A stretch of 44,062 nt of DNA from Micromonospora sp. H61. GTDB taxonomy: Bacteria; Actinomycetota; Actinomycetes; Mycobacteriales; Micromonosporaceae. The notes beneath the pieces are model-generated. The model saw nothing but the letters and a program-made list of their open reading frames with translations, was not told the origin of the DNA and made no database searches. The stretch is from positions 1-44,062 of the forward strand of contig NZ_JAGPXY010000056.1 in NCBI RefSeq assembly GCF_018070325.1, written 5' to 3'. Shown here piece by piece: positions 7,469 through 15,678 of this stretch. Positions within the stretch are counted from its first letter, which is position 1; each line of letters opens with the position of its first letter. The translations under genes and the position numbers were made by a program.

Positions 7469-8800
7469 TCAGACGCGGGGCGCGCCGATCGGCTGGGATG
7501 CCTCGACGAACTCCTCGCGCGGGTCGTGCAGCTGACCCAGGGCGACCACCTCACGCTTGAGGAAGAACGCCAACGACCAGTCCACCACCACGCGGACCTT
7601 CCGGTTGAACGACGGGATCCGGCTCATGTGGTACGTCCGGTGCATCACCCACGCCGGCCAACCGGTCATCTTGATCCCGTACACCTGGGCCACACCCTTG
7701 TGCAGGCCGAGGCTCGCCACACTGCCGACGTGCTTGTGCTTGTAGTTCACCGGCTCGCGACCCCGGATCACGGCCGTGATGTTGTCGGCCATCCGGGCGG
7801 CCTGGCGCACCGCGTGCTGAGCGCTCGGCGAGCAGAAGTTGCCCGGTTCCTTGGTCAGGTCCGGCACGGCGGCGCAGTCCCCGGCGCTCCAGGCGCCCTC
7901 GAGCACCTGGTCACCGTCGACCACCTGGAGGGTGGGCAGGCAGGTGATCCGACGACGGTCGTCGCGCGGGAAGTCGGTCGAGTCCAGCATCGGCGACGGC
8001 TTCACGCCGGCCGTCCAGACGATCGTGTCGGAGCGGAAGCTGTCACCGTCGGAGAGCTTGACCACCCCGTCGACGCAGGACTCGAGCCGGGTGTCCAGCC
8101 GGATGTCCATGTTGCGCTTCATCAGCTGCTGCACCGTGTAGGCGCCCATGTCCCGGTCGACCTCGGGCAGCACCCGCTGGGTGGCCTCGACCAGCACCCA
8201 GCGGACCTCGTCCTGCTTGAGCTCCGGGTAGTAGCGCAGGGCGTCGCGAGCCATGTCCTCCATCTCGGCGAGCGCCTCGATGCCGGCGTACCCACCGCCG
8301 ACGAAGGTGAAGGTCAGCGCCGAACGGCGGACGTCCGGATCCGGCGTGGCGGCCGCCACGTCGAGCCGATCCAGCACGTGGTTGCGCAGGTAGATCGCCT
8401 CACCGATGGTCTTGAACCCGATGCCCTGCTCGTGCAGACCCGGGATCGGCAGGGTGCGGGAGACCGAACCCGGAGCCACGATCACGTGGTCGTAGGTGAT
8501 CTCGCGGGCCGGGCCGCTGATCGGCTGCACGGTGGCCACCTTGCGGTCGTGCTCGATCCGCGTGACCGTGCCGGCCACCATCTTGCACCGGCGCAACTCC
8601 CGCCGCAGCGGCACCACGGAGTGCCGCGGGGAGATGTTGCCCGCCGCCGCCTCCGGCAGGAACGGCTGATAGGTCATGTGGGGTTGGGGGTCAACCACCA
8701 TGACCTCAGCCTCACGGGAGCTGAGCTTCTTCGACAGGCGCAGGGCCGCGTACAGACCGACGTGCCCGGCACCAACCACAAGGATCCGCTTCGGATTCAC
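7469..8800 (-). CDS. ndh: Type II NADH dehydrogenase / FAD-dependent oxidoreductase
   Basis: A 443-aa flavoprotein of the NDH-2 family, which passes electrons from NADH to quinone at the cytoplasmic face of the membrane without pumping protons. It has two Rossmann dinucleotide sites: the N-terminal FAD site VVGAGHVGLYAAL (residues 7-19) and a central NADH site FTFVGGGYAGIEAL with the downstream acidic residue. FAD-contact motifs MTYQPFLPEAAAG and WSAGDCAAVPD are present. The C-terminal region (KVRVVVDWSLAFFLKREVV) is amphipathic and could bind the membrane. The GTG at 8800 follows a GGGGAAAG ribosome site and starts directly before the FAD strand. It is transcribed alone. A related carotenoid or ferredoxin reductase is less likely given length and motifs. 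Confidence 0.9.
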   Translation of the reverse strand: MNPKRILVVGAGHVGLYAALRLSKKLSSREAEVMVVDPQPHMTYQPFLPEAAAGNISPRHSVVPLRRELRRCKMVAGTVTRIEHDRKVATVQPISGPAREITYDHVIVAPGSVSRTLPIPGLHEQGIGFKTIGEAIYLRNHVLDRLDVAAATPDPDVRRSALTFTFVGGGYAGIEALAEMEDMARDALRYYPELKQDEVRWVLVEATQRVLPEVDRDMGAYTVQQLMKRNMDIRLDTRLESCVDGVVKLSDGDSFRSDTIVWTAGVKPSPMLDSTDFPRDDRRRITCLPTLQVVDGDQVLEGAWSAGDCAAVPDLTKEPGNFCSPSAQHAVRQAARMADNITAVIRGREPVNYKHKHVGSVASLGLHKGVAQVYGIKMTGWPAWVMHRTYHMSRIPSFNRKVRVVVDWSLAFFLKREVVALGQLHDPREEFVEASQPIGAPRV

Positions 8801-8902
8801 GTTGTCTATCTTTCCCCGGCCGGCTCAGGTAATCCCGCTCGCGCCCCCCATCTGTGACGGAGCACAACCCATGTGACCTGGGTAACCCTCAGGCCGCAAT
8901 GG

Positions 8903-9463
8903 TCACCGACGCCGCAGCAGCCAGCCCAGCAACACTGCCATCCCCACCGCCACCAGCAGCCCCAGCACTGTCACCCACTGGTATCCGGCGCCCCCACCCG
9001 TCCCCGTCGCCCGCAGCAACAGCACACCGAGCACTGCGGAACCCAACAGCACGGCGGCCGACCGCACCAACCACCGGGTGATCAACTCGGGGTCCACCAT
9101 CGCGTCATAGGGCAACAGCGCGGCCAGCGCGCAGAGGGTGTGCCCCAGGTAGAGCAGCGCCGCGACGGCGAGCAGCCGCCAGAGGGCGACCGGACGGCCG
9201 TACCCGTCGGTGGCGAGCAGCCAGCCGCCGACAGTGACCAACGCCGTGAAGGTCGTCCAGACCTTGCGCGGCCCGAACGCGGGCAACATGGCGGCCACCG
9301 CAAGGAAGAAGATCGGCCGGCCGGAAAGCACCTCCGCGGGAAACGCCAGGACGAACCCGGCAAACACGATGACGAAGATCCCGGCCCGGACCAGCAGCGG
9401 GGCCACGCTGACGCGAGCCACGGCGTACTGCGCCGCCCGAACCCGCTCCACCAGAACGTTCAC
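8903..9463 (-). CDS. Membrane protein at the end of the MoxR/DUF58 operon
   Basis: A 186-aa protein with about six hydrophobic segments (for example LLVRAGIFVIVFAGFVLAF and a C-terminal LLGWLLRRR anchor). It is not recognised as a named family. Start choice: GTG at 9463 has GGAAGG 8 bases upstream; an in-frame GTG at 9526 would overlap the end of the DUF58 gene and add 21 low-complexity residues rich in Glu, Arg and Ser. If the longer form is used, the gene is coupled to DUF58; otherwise 52 bases separate them. Its place as last gene of the cluster suggests a part in the same membrane-associated chaperone or assembly module, but there is no motif to support a specific role. Confidence 0.75.
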   Translation of the reverse strand: MNVLVERVRAAQYAVARVSVAPLLVRAGIFVIVFAGFVLAFPAEVLSGRPIFFLAVAAMLPAFGPRKVWTTFTALVTVGGWLLATDGYGRPVALWRLLAVAALLYLGHTLCALAALLPYDAMVDPELITRWLVRSAAVLLGSAVLGVLLLRATGTGGGAGYQWVTVLGLLVAVGMAVLLGWLLRRR

Positions 9464-9515
9464 CGCACTCGCCTTCCGTTCGCGACTGCGGGGCTCGCAA
9501 GCGCACTCCTCGCGC

Positions 9516-10958
9516 TCACCGGCCACCCACCCTTGGCGCCGTCGCCAAGCGGGCCACGTCCCGCAACACCTGGTCCAGGCTGCCGGCGCCGGCCCAGCGC
9601 ACCACCGGTACGCCGTGCTCCCGGAGTTGCCCGATCATGATCTCCCGATCCAGGCGCCACAGCCGGTACGCCACCTCGGCCCACCCCCGGTCCTTCGGCG
9701 ACGTCAGGTCGGTCGGCAACGTGTCGACCGCCACCACGAACCGCCCACCGCGGGCCAACCGGGCGAGCATCTGCGCCGACCGTTCGTCCAGCAGTGGGGT
9801 GAGCACCACCACCAACGCGTCCGAGGAGAGCAACTGCGGGCCGAAGACCTGGTCGTACGGTTCGTGTGCGGACGCGTGGACCCGGACGTCGAGCAGCCAC
9901 TCCAGGACGGTCAGGTACTGCCGCCGTCCGGCGGCCGGCCGGAGCCGGCGGGCGGCCGGTCCGTACTCCAGCAGCGAGACCCGGTCACCGCGGTGCAGGT
10001 AGTGCTCGGCGATCGCGGCGGTGGCCCGGACGGTGGTGTCGAGCACCGAGGCGGCGCCGTCCACCCCACCGGAGCGGCCCGCCTCGGCGAGCACGTCGAG
10101 CAGCACCACCACCTCCGCGTCCCGGTCGGAGAGGGTGGCGGCCACATGCAGTTGCCGGGCCCGCAACGAGACCCGCCAGTCGATCCGGCGCAGCCGGTCC
10201 CCGGGGGCGAAGACGCGTACGCCGGCAAGCTCGCCGCCCTCTCCGGGTCGGCGAGAGTGGTGCGCCCCGACCAGGCCGGCGGCGCGGGGCATCGCCTCGA
10301 CCGCCTCGAACGGCTCGGTACGGGGGTACACCCGCACCCGTACCGGCTCGGTGATCACCGCCCGGGAGACCAGCAGACCCCCGGCCGTGGCGACCCGGGC
10401 ACCGGCGGGGCCGACCGGGTGCCGGCCCCAGCGCACTGCCTTGCCGGCCAGCTCCAAATCCACCGCGGCGCCGATCGGCACCGACGTCACGAACGGCCGG
10501 TCCGCGACGGAACGGCGCCCGCCGCTGCCCGGCGCCGTCGCACCGGTTTCCGGGGTGGCGCTCGGCTCCCCGTCGTCGACGGCCTCGGCACGGGCGAAGC
10601 CGGCCCGGACGATCCGCAGCCACGGCGACACGCGGGTACGCATCACGACCAGGTCGTAGTCGATCGTGTCCGGGTTGCCGACGCTCACCGCCGCCGCCAC
10701 GTCACCGCCCTCGACCAGCGGCCCACCGTCACCCTGGGTGATCCACACCTGTGGCAGCGCCGTGGGGCGTCGACGCAGCGCGTACGCGGTGCCCAACGCG
10801 AACGGGGCGGCGAGCACGATGAGGTCCACCCGGCCCAGCAGCACCCCGGCCACCAGCAGCAGGCCGGCGAGCAGCACCGCGCGGCCGAGCGCCGGGGTGG
10901 GCGCCCAGCCGGCAGCCGGTTCCGCTTCGGTGGCCGTCGGCACTGTCGGTCCGGTCAT
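9516..10958 (-). CDS. DUF58 domain-containing membrane protein
   Basis: A 480-aa protein with an N-terminal pair of membrane helices (about residues 20-60), then a beta-rich region and the DUF58 domain. The hallmark is GVRVFAPGDRLRRIDWRVSLRARQLHV, followed by a von Willebrand A-like segment (EVVVLLDVL...DRVSLLEYG...DALVVVLTP). DUF58 proteins are nearly always partners of MoxR AAA ATPases and are thought to help assemble or activate protein complexes with metal-dependent vWA domains. Its ATG shares one base with the stop of the moxR gene (TGATG), so the pair is coupled. The residues between about 150 and 190 (EAVDDGEPSATPETG) look like a disordered insertion. Confidence 0.9.
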   Translation of the reverse strand: MTGPTVPTATEAEPAAGWAPTPALGRAVLLAGLLLVAGVLLGRVDLIVLAAPFALGTAYALRRRPTALPQVWITQGDGGPLVEGGDVAAAVSVGNPDTIDYDLVVMRTRVSPWLRIVRAGFARAEAVDDGEPSATPETGATAPGSGGRRSVADRPFVTSVPIGAAVDLELAGKAVRWGRHPVGPAGARVATAGGLLVSRAVITEPVRVRVYPRTEPFEAVEAMPRAAGLVGAHHSRRPGEGGELAGVRVFAPGDRLRRIDWRVSLRARQLHVAATLSDRDAEVVVLLDVLAEAGRSGGVDGAASVLDTTVRATAAIAEHYLHRGDRVSLLEYGPAARRLRPAAGRRQYLTVLEWLLDVRVHASAHEPYDQVFGPQLLSSDALVVVLTPLLDERSAQMLARLARGGRFVVAVDTLPTDLTSPKDRGWAEVAYRLWRLDREIMIGQLREHGVPVVRWAGAGSLDQVLRDVARLATAPRVGGR

Positions 10959-11965
10959 CAGTGCCGGGGCCCGCCGGCGGCGTAGCTCGGCAGCGCGCCA
11001 CTGGCCGGGGCGGGAGTCGCCTCCAGCACCTCGCCCACCACGAACGCCGGGTCGACCCGGCGCAACCACATCTCCGGGCGCAGGGTGATCCGGTGGGCCA
11101 GGGCGGGCGCCGCCACCGACTTGACGTCCTCCGGCACCACGTAGTCCCGTCCGCCGAACACCGCGCGGACCCGGGCCAGCAGCAGCAGCGCCAGCGAACC
11201 GCGAGGTGAGGCGCCGACCAGCACCGACGGGTGCTCCCGGGTGGCCGCGGTGAGCGACACGATGTAGCGGCCGATGGAGTCCTCCACCACCACGTCCTCC
11301 AGGGCGGCCTGCATGGCCCGCAGCGTCGCCGCGTCGACCACCGCCTTGATGTCCGCCTCCTCCCGGCGGCGGCTCATCCGACGGCGCAGCACCTCCCACT
11401 CCTCTTCGTGCTGCGGGTAACCGAACGAGACCCGCAGCAGGAACCGGTCCAGCTGCGCCTCCGGCAGCGGGTAGGTGCCCTCGTACTCGATGGGGTTGGC
11501 GGTGGCCAGCACGTGGAACGGCTCGTCGAGCTTGTAGGTCACGCCCTCGACCGACACCTGCTTCTCCTGCATGGCCTCCAGCAGCGCGGACTGGGTCTTC
11601 GGCGGCGTCCGGTTGATCTCGTCGGCGAGGAGCAGGTTGGTGAAGACCGGGCCGGCCCGGAAGGTGAAGTCACCGTTGCGCTGGTCGTACAGGAAGGAGC
11701 CGGTGACGTCGGCGGGGAGCAGGTCGGGAGTGAACTGCAACCGACGGAAGTCCAACCCGAGGGCCTGGGCGAACGAGCGGGCGGTGAGTGTCTTACCGAG
11801 CCCTGGCAGGTCCTCCAGGAGCACGTGCCCGCCCGCGAGGATGCCGGCGAGGACCAGCTCCAACGCGTCCCGTTTGCCGACCACGACGGTGCCGACCGCG
11901 TCCAGGACCGCCCGAGCCAGGTGCCCGACCTCGGCGGGGGCAATGCTCCGGTCCACGTCGTTCAT
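10958..11965 (-). CDS. MoxR-family AAA+ ATPase
   Basis: A 335-aa AAA+ ATPase of the MoxR class, a chaperone-like ATPase acting with DUF58/vWA proteins. It has Walker A EDLPGLGKT (to residue 59), Walker B LLLADEINRTPPKTQ (from 111), sensor 1 LATANPIEYEGTYPLPEAQLDRF and the C-terminal lid (SPRGSLALLLLAR). Length is typical. The ATG at 11965 overlaps the previous stop by one base (TGATG) and has GGAGAG upstream; a longer frame to 12049 lies inside the preceding gene. It sits in the middle of five co-directional, overlapping genes, a standard actinobacterial arrangement. Targets are unknown; envelope integrity and stress tolerance have been linked to relatives. Confidence 0.94.
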   Translation of the reverse strand: MNDVDRSIAPAEVGHLARAVLDAVGTVVVGKRDALELVLAGILAGGHVLLEDLPGLGKTLTARSFAQALGLDFRRLQFTPDLLPADVTGSFLYDQRNGDFTFRAGPVFTNLLLADEINRTPPKTQSALLEAMQEKQVSVEGVTYKLDEPFHVLATANPIEYEGTYPLPEAQLDRFLLRVSFGYPQHEEEWEVLRRRMSRRREEADIKAVVDAATLRAMQAALEDVVVEDSIGRYIVSLTAATREHPSVLVGASPRGSLALLLLARVRAVFGGRDYVVPEDVKSVAAPALAHRITLRPEMWLRRVDPAFVVGEVLEATPAPASGALPSYAAGGPRH

Positions 11966-12549
11966 CAAATACTCTCCAGTTCGGCGACGATCACCGCGAG
12001 GTCGCGTGGCGACGGGGTGCGGCGAGGCGGGGTCTCCAGGAACGTCCACAGGCGGTCACCCAGCAGGACGCGAGCGCGGGCGGGATCCGACTCACGGGTG
12101 ACGCCGTGTTTCAGCCGCATCCGCTCGTCGGCCAGTTCACCGATCCGGGGCAGGACCACCTCGGTGAAACGTTCGGTTCGGTTCGAGGACCAGTCCAGGG
12201 GCCGTTCCCACTGGTTGATCGCGCCACCCAACGCGTCCCGGGCGCCCCAGTTGTAGCTGCCGTCCTCTTCGCCCGCGCCGGCCTGGCGAGCCGGCGGCTG
12301 CGCGGGTGGCGGCGCCAGCAGGGCGGTGACCCGGCGGACCGCCAGCACGGCGAGCACCCCGGCGATCAGTACGGGCAGCGAGACCTGGAGGCCCACCGCG
12401 CGGAGGCCGACCAGCAGGACCGCTACCAACGCGGCGGCCCACGCGAGCGAGCGCAGCACCGGACGCCATCGGGACGGGCGCGCCTGCGGACCGGCCGGCG
12501 CGGCCTCCTCCTCGAACGCGAGCAGATCGTCGATGCTGGTGCTGCTCAT
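11965..12549 (-). CDS. Membrane protein of the MoxR operon
   Basis: A 194-aa protein with a cytoplasmic N-terminus (SIDDLLAFEEEA), two hydrophobic segments (about residues 33-48 and 53-68), a Pro/Ala linker and a soluble C-terminal part with NWGARDALGGAINQWERPLDWSS and ERFTEVVLPRIGELADERMR. This layout is the conserved small membrane partner found between moxR and DUF4129 genes in actinobacteria; no biochemical role is known to me. The ATG at 12549 overlaps the upstream stop (ATGA), and its own stop overlaps the moxR start, so expression is tightly coupled on both sides. Confidence 0.85.
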   Translation of the reverse strand: MSSTSIDDLLAFEEEAAPAGPQARPSRWRPVLRSLAWAAALVAVLLVGLRAVGLQVSLPVLIAGVLAVLAVRRVTALLAPPPAQPPARQAGAGEEDGSYNWGARDALGGAINQWERPLDWSSNRTERFTEVVLPRIGELADERMRLKHGVTRESDPARARVLLGDRLWTFLETPPRRTPSPRDLAVIVAELESI

Positions 12550-13331
12550 GAGGTCACCGCCGCGGTGAGCTCGCCGCGCAGCCGGCCGAGCGCGGCGCGG
12601 GCCTGGTCCCGGGTGCGTTCGCCGACCGGGTGGGTGGCGTACCGGGCCTCCCGGTAGACGTGCGCGAACTCGGCCAGCACGTCGGTGCTGGCGATGGCCG
12701 GCACGCCCGCGGCCGGATCACCCTGCAACAGTCGGCTGACCAGGTCGGTGGGGGTGTCTCCGGCAAGCCTCGGCACGCCGGCCGCTGCGGCGGTCTCCTC
12801 CAGGCGCACCCAGCAGGCGATCACCGCCACCCGGGGGTCGGTGTCCCGGTCGTCGAGTTCCACCAGGCCGGCGTCGAGGGCGGCGACCACCTCGCGGGCG
12901 GTGCCCTCGGCGGTACGGCGGGCCCGCTGCGCTGGTAGTGCCCGGGTGGTACGGCGCAGCGCGCCCCGGATGAACACCCAGCTGAGGTAGCCGAGCGCGG
13001 CGAGGATGGCCAGCCCGAGCAGGACCACCGCCACGGTGCCGACCCACTGCGGGATGTGCGCCTGGGTGGCCTGGCCGGCGTCGCGGGGCTCGATCGGGAT
13101 GGACGGCGACGGCTCGAAGGTGGGGTACTCGGGAACCCAGGGAACGTTGTCCGCGGCCGGCGGGATGCGACTGGCCCCGATCGACGAGTGAGCGGACGCC
13201 AGCGCGGCACCGGCGAGCAGGGCGGCGACCGCGCCGACCGGCCACCACCGGCGGAGCAGGCCGAGAACCGGCCGCAGCACACCCGGCTCGGCGGACGGTA
13301 CCGGTGTGGGCGGGCGTGTTCCGTCTGTCAT
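12546..13331 (-). CDS. DUF4129 domain-containing membrane protein
   Basis: A 261-aa protein with an N-terminal helix (WWPVGAVAALLAGAALASAH), an outside loop rich in Pro and Ser, a second helix (about residues 97-120) and a cytoplasmic C-terminal domain. That domain holds the DUF4129 features VIACWVRLEETAAAAGVPRL, TPTDLVSRLL and FAHVYREARYATHPVGERTRDQARAAL. DUF4129 is commonly fused to transglutaminase-like enzymes or placed beside DUF58/MoxR genes; here no transglutaminase is seen. The ATG at 13331 is preferred to a GTG at 13340, though both are weakly supported. It is the first gene of the operon, so the operon promoter should lie in the 22-base gap or within the glycosylase gene end. Confidence 0.86.
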   Translation of the reverse strand: MTDGTRPPTPVPSAEPGVLRPVLGLLRRWWPVGAVAALLAGAALASAHSSIGASRIPPAADNVPWVPEYPTFEPSPSIPIEPRDAGQATQAHIPQWVGTVAVVLLGLAILAALGYLSWVFIRGALRRTTRALPAQRARRTAEGTAREVVAALDAGLVELDDRDTDPRVAVIACWVRLEETAAAAGVPRLAGDTPTDLVSRLLQGDPAAGVPAIASTDVLAEFAHVYREARYATHPVGERTRDQARAALGRLRGELTAAVTS

Positions 13332-13353
13332 CGCCACCACCCCACGCGTCGTC

Positions 13354-14094
13354 TCAGTCCACTCCGGCCAGCTGTTTAGCCTGGCCGAAGACGTCGTCCA
13401 ACATCCCTGGTGTCAACCGCCCGGTGAAGGTGTTCTGCTGACTGACGTGGTAGCAGCCGAGCAAGTCCGGAGCGTTCGTGCCGGACCAGTGTGCCCCATG
13501 ACCGAACGCCGGTCGCGGGCTGGGCGGGCGCTGCCCGTACACCGCACGGAGCACCGGCCACCACGCGGCCCAGGCGAACGCGCCCAGCGCGACCACGACC
13601 CGCAGCGTGGGCCGGATCAGCGTGACCTCGCGGTGCAGCCAGGGTGCGCAGGTGTCCCGTTCCACTGGGGTCGGCTTGTTGTCCGGAGGCGCACACCGGA
13701 CGGCCGAGAAGATCCGCAGGTCACGCACTGTGAGCCCGTCGTCGGCGGCGACGCTGGTGGGCTGGTTGGCCAGCCCGGCCCGGTGCAGCGCCGCGAACAG
13801 CACGTCACCCGACCGGTCACCGGTGAAGATCCGGCCGGTGCGGTTGCCACCGTGCGCGGCGGGCGCCAGCCCGAGGATGGCGATCCGGGCGTCACCGGTG
13901 CCGAGGCCCGGCACCGGCCGACCCCAGTACTCCTCGTCGCGGAAGGCGGCCCGGCGGGTGCGGGCGACCTCCTCCCGCCACTGGACCAGCCGGGGGCAGG
14001 CGAAACAGTCGCTCACCGCCGCGTCGAGGTCGGCCAGGTCGGTCGCCCGCGCTGCGCGGGCGACCACCTGTGCGGGGGTACGCGCCTCAGCCAA
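13354..14094 (-). CDS. Uracil-DNA glycosylase, family 5 (UDGb-like)
   Basis: A 246-aa base-excision repair enzyme that removes uracil and other deaminated bases from DNA. Motif 1 is GLAPAAHGGNRTGRIFTGDRSGD (from about residue 75), the form typical of UDGb, which lacks the usual Asp/Asn at the catalytic position. Motif 2 is HVSQQN (216-221). Four cysteines for a [4Fe-4S] cluster are visible at C30, C33, C134 and C149. The start is uncertain: a TTG at 14094 overlapping the hydrolase stop gives the expected N-terminus, but it has no clear ribosome site. A GTG at residue 10 or 11 is an alternative. It is translationally linked to the hydrolase upstream; no functional tie between them is obvious. 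Confidence 0.87.
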   Translation of the reverse strand: MAEARTPAQVVARAARATDLADLDAAVSDCFACPRLVQWREEVARTRRAAFRDEEYWGRPVPGLGTGDARIAILGLAPAAHGGNRTGRIFTGDRSGDVLFAALHRAGLANQPTSVAADDGLTVRDLRIFSAVRCAPPDNKPTPVERDTCAPWLHREVTLIRPTLRVVVALGAFAWAAWWPVLRAVYGQRPPSPRPAFGHGAHWSGTNAPDLLGCYHVSQQNTFTGRLTPGMLDDVFGQAKQLAGVD

Positions 14095-14773
14095 GCTTGG
14101 CCCGGAAGAGTTCCAGGGTGCGGGCCCAGGCGCTGGCGGCGGCGCGCTGGTCGAACGCCTCCGGCCGGTCGTCGTTGAAGAAGGCGTGCGACGTGCCCGG
14201 GTAGTCGTAGAGGTGGCAGTCGCCGCCGGCCTCCTCGATGGCCCGCCGGGCGGTCTGTACGCCGTCGTCGGCCGAGGTGCCGTCCTCTTCGGAGCAGTGG
14301 ATGACCGCTGCCTTGCCGGCGTAGTCGGCCCAGTCGGGGCGCATCGACTCCCAGGGCAGCACGGGATAGAAGCCGGCGGTCGCGACGATCCGCTCGGAGA
14401 TGGTGGCCGACCAGAGGGCCAGGCTGCCACCGGCGCAGAAGCCCACGGCACCGACCTTACCGGTGACCTCGGGCCGCCCGGCGAGATAGTCGGCCGCTCC
14501 GGCGATGTCCTTCGCCGCCTCGTCCATCCGCATCGCCAGCAGGAGCCGCTGCGCCTCGTCCGGCTCGCTGGTCGTCTCACCGTGGTAGAAGTCCGGGGCG
14601 AGGGCGACGAAACCGGCCTCGGCGAACCGGTCCGCCACCGACCGGATGTGCGGGACCAGGCCCCACCATTCCTGAATGACGATGACGGCGGGGCTGGCCG
14701 TGCCGCTGGCGGGTATCGCGAGATACCCCTCGCTCGTGCCCCCGTTGCTGCGGTAGCTCACCATTTCGCCCAT
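14087..14773 (-). CDS. Dienelactone hydrolase family protein
   Basis: A 228-aa alpha/beta hydrolase of the dienelactone hydrolase family (cytoplasmic). The nucleophile elbow is GFCAGG with cysteine (C113) instead of serine, the histidine is in GTSHAFFND (H196), an acidic residue near 164-170 completes the triad, and the QEWWGL segment (E36 onward) is the family signature that interacts with the cysteine. The ATG at 14773 has AGGAGG at 7 bases. True dienelactone hydrolases act in chlorocatechol breakdown. No catechol pathway genes are present here, so the natural substrate is probably another lactone or ester. Confidence 0.9.
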   Translation of the reverse strand: MGEMVSYRSNGGTSEGYLAIPASGTASPAVIVIQEWWGLVPHIRSVADRFAEAGFVALAPDFYHGETTSEPDEAQRLLLAMRMDEAAKDIAGAADYLAGRPEVTGKVGAVGFCAGGSLALWSATISERIVATAGFYPVLPWESMRPDWADYAGKAAVIHCSEEDGTSADDGVQTARRAIEEAGGDCHLYDYPGTSHAFFNDDRPEAFDQRAAASAWARTLELFRAKLG

Positions 14774-14920
14774 GGGCCGTCCTCCTAGCGGTCAGTCATC
14801 GTTGGCTGGTCGCCCAGTGGTCCTACGTGCCGGTAGCCTGCCACGCCGCGCGGCCGTCGGGAAGACGCCGGAACAGTGGCATTCACCTCCTGTTCGCCCC
14901 CCGGTGACTCCGGGTACGCC

Positions 14921-14951
14921 GACGGCGGCGGGGTCTGCTCCCGCCGCCGTC
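14921..14951 (-). terminator. GC-rich hairpin downstream of the LppU-like gene
   Basis: GACGGCGGCGG (14921-14931) pairs with CCGCCGCCGTC (14941-14951), extendable by one G-C pair inside, around a loop of 7-9 bases. It lies 22 bases after the stop of the minus-strand gene above it. No T-run follows on that strand; a short TTT follows on the plus strand. Confidence 0.45.
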
Positions 14952-14972
14952 TTTGCCGAGCTACCGCTGTGG

Positions 14973-15548
14973 TCAGACCTTCTTGGTCAGGCAGAGCACG
15001 TAGCCCGTCTTGCCCGGCTCGATGCTGGAGAAGATGTACCCCTCCTCGCCTTCCTTGAAGAACTGGGTGCAGGTCGTGTCGGCCTTGGCCTGCGCCTCGC
15101 TCTGGCCGTCCACCCGACCGACCACGCTGTACGCCGCGTCGGTGGAGGTGCACTCGACGACCTTGGCGCCGTCGACCTCCTCCTGCTCGGTGCCGGTGAC
15201 CTCGGGCAGCTCGGCGATGCAGTCACCGGTCTTGGCGGCTGCGGTCTCGTCCTTGTTGAAGTAGTTGCCGATCGCCGAGGCGACGCCGAACTTCAGGCCG
15301 GCGATGACGACGACGACGAGGATCGCACCGACGATGCCGATGGCCTTCTTCGCACCGGACTTCTCCGCCTTCGGTTCGGCCGCCGGCTGCGTCTCGGTAG
15401 CCGGCTGCGTCTCGGTGGCCGACTGCGGCTCGGTGGCCGGCTGCGGCTGCTGCGCGGCAGGCTGCGGCGCGGCCGCTTGCGGCGTCTCGACGGCCGGCTC
15501 AGGGGTTGCGGCGTCGGGCGCGGGGGGCGGTGCGACCTGCTCTGGCAC
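14973..15548 (-). CDS. Membrane-anchored LppU/SCO3897-like protein
   Basis: A 191-aa protein with a disordered Pro/Ala/Glu/Gln/Thr-rich N-terminus of about 65 residues, one membrane helix (about 69-86) and a C-terminal extracytoplasmic domain with cysteines (GDCIAELPEV, VVECTSTDAAYSVVGRV, DTTCTQFF, YVLCLTKKV). This cysteine and AYxVVG pattern is that of the LppU/SCO3897 family of actinobacteria, whose function is not known. Four cysteines could form two disulfides. The GTG at 15548 has GGAAGGAA at 6 bases. The N-terminal tail contains a hexapeptide repeat (ATETQP type) encoded by an 18-bp DNA repeat, so length may vary between strains. Confidence 0.78.
   Translation of the reverse strand: MPEQVAPPPAPDAATPEPAVETPQAAAPQPAAQQPQPATEPQSATETQPATETQPAAEPKAEKSGAKKAIGIVGAILVVVVIAGLKFGVASAIGNYFNKDETAAAKTGDCIAELPEVTGTEQEEVDGAKVVECTSTDAAYSVVGRVDGQSEAQAKADTTCTQFFKEGEEGYIFSSIEPGKTGYVLCLTKKV
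15382..15435 (-). repeat. 18-bp tandem repeat inside the LppU-like gene
   Basis: Three consecutive 18-bp units (15382-15399, 15400-15417, 15418-15435) of the type GCCGGCTGCGTCTCGGTA encode PATETQ/SATETQ on the minus strand. The first two differ at one base; the third has more changes, as expected of slippage copies drifting apart. Confidence 0.8.
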
Positions 15549-15678
15549 GGGGGTTCCTTCCGAGGGGTTGATGAGCAGACGACACCGTAACGATCATTGA
15601 TTTCCGGTGCCGTCCCGCTCGCCTCGTCCGTTCAGCTATTTCCCAGCTTCATCAGCATGATCCAGTTCACACGACGGT

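Noticed and set aside
8853..8877. TGTGAC...GCACA...TGTGAC upstream of ndh as a Rex or CRP site
   Set aside because: Half-sites are right in kind, but the spacing (3 bases between TGTGAC and GCACA) does not fit the usual Rex or CRP operators, and the second dyad is no better. Worth only a motif scan.
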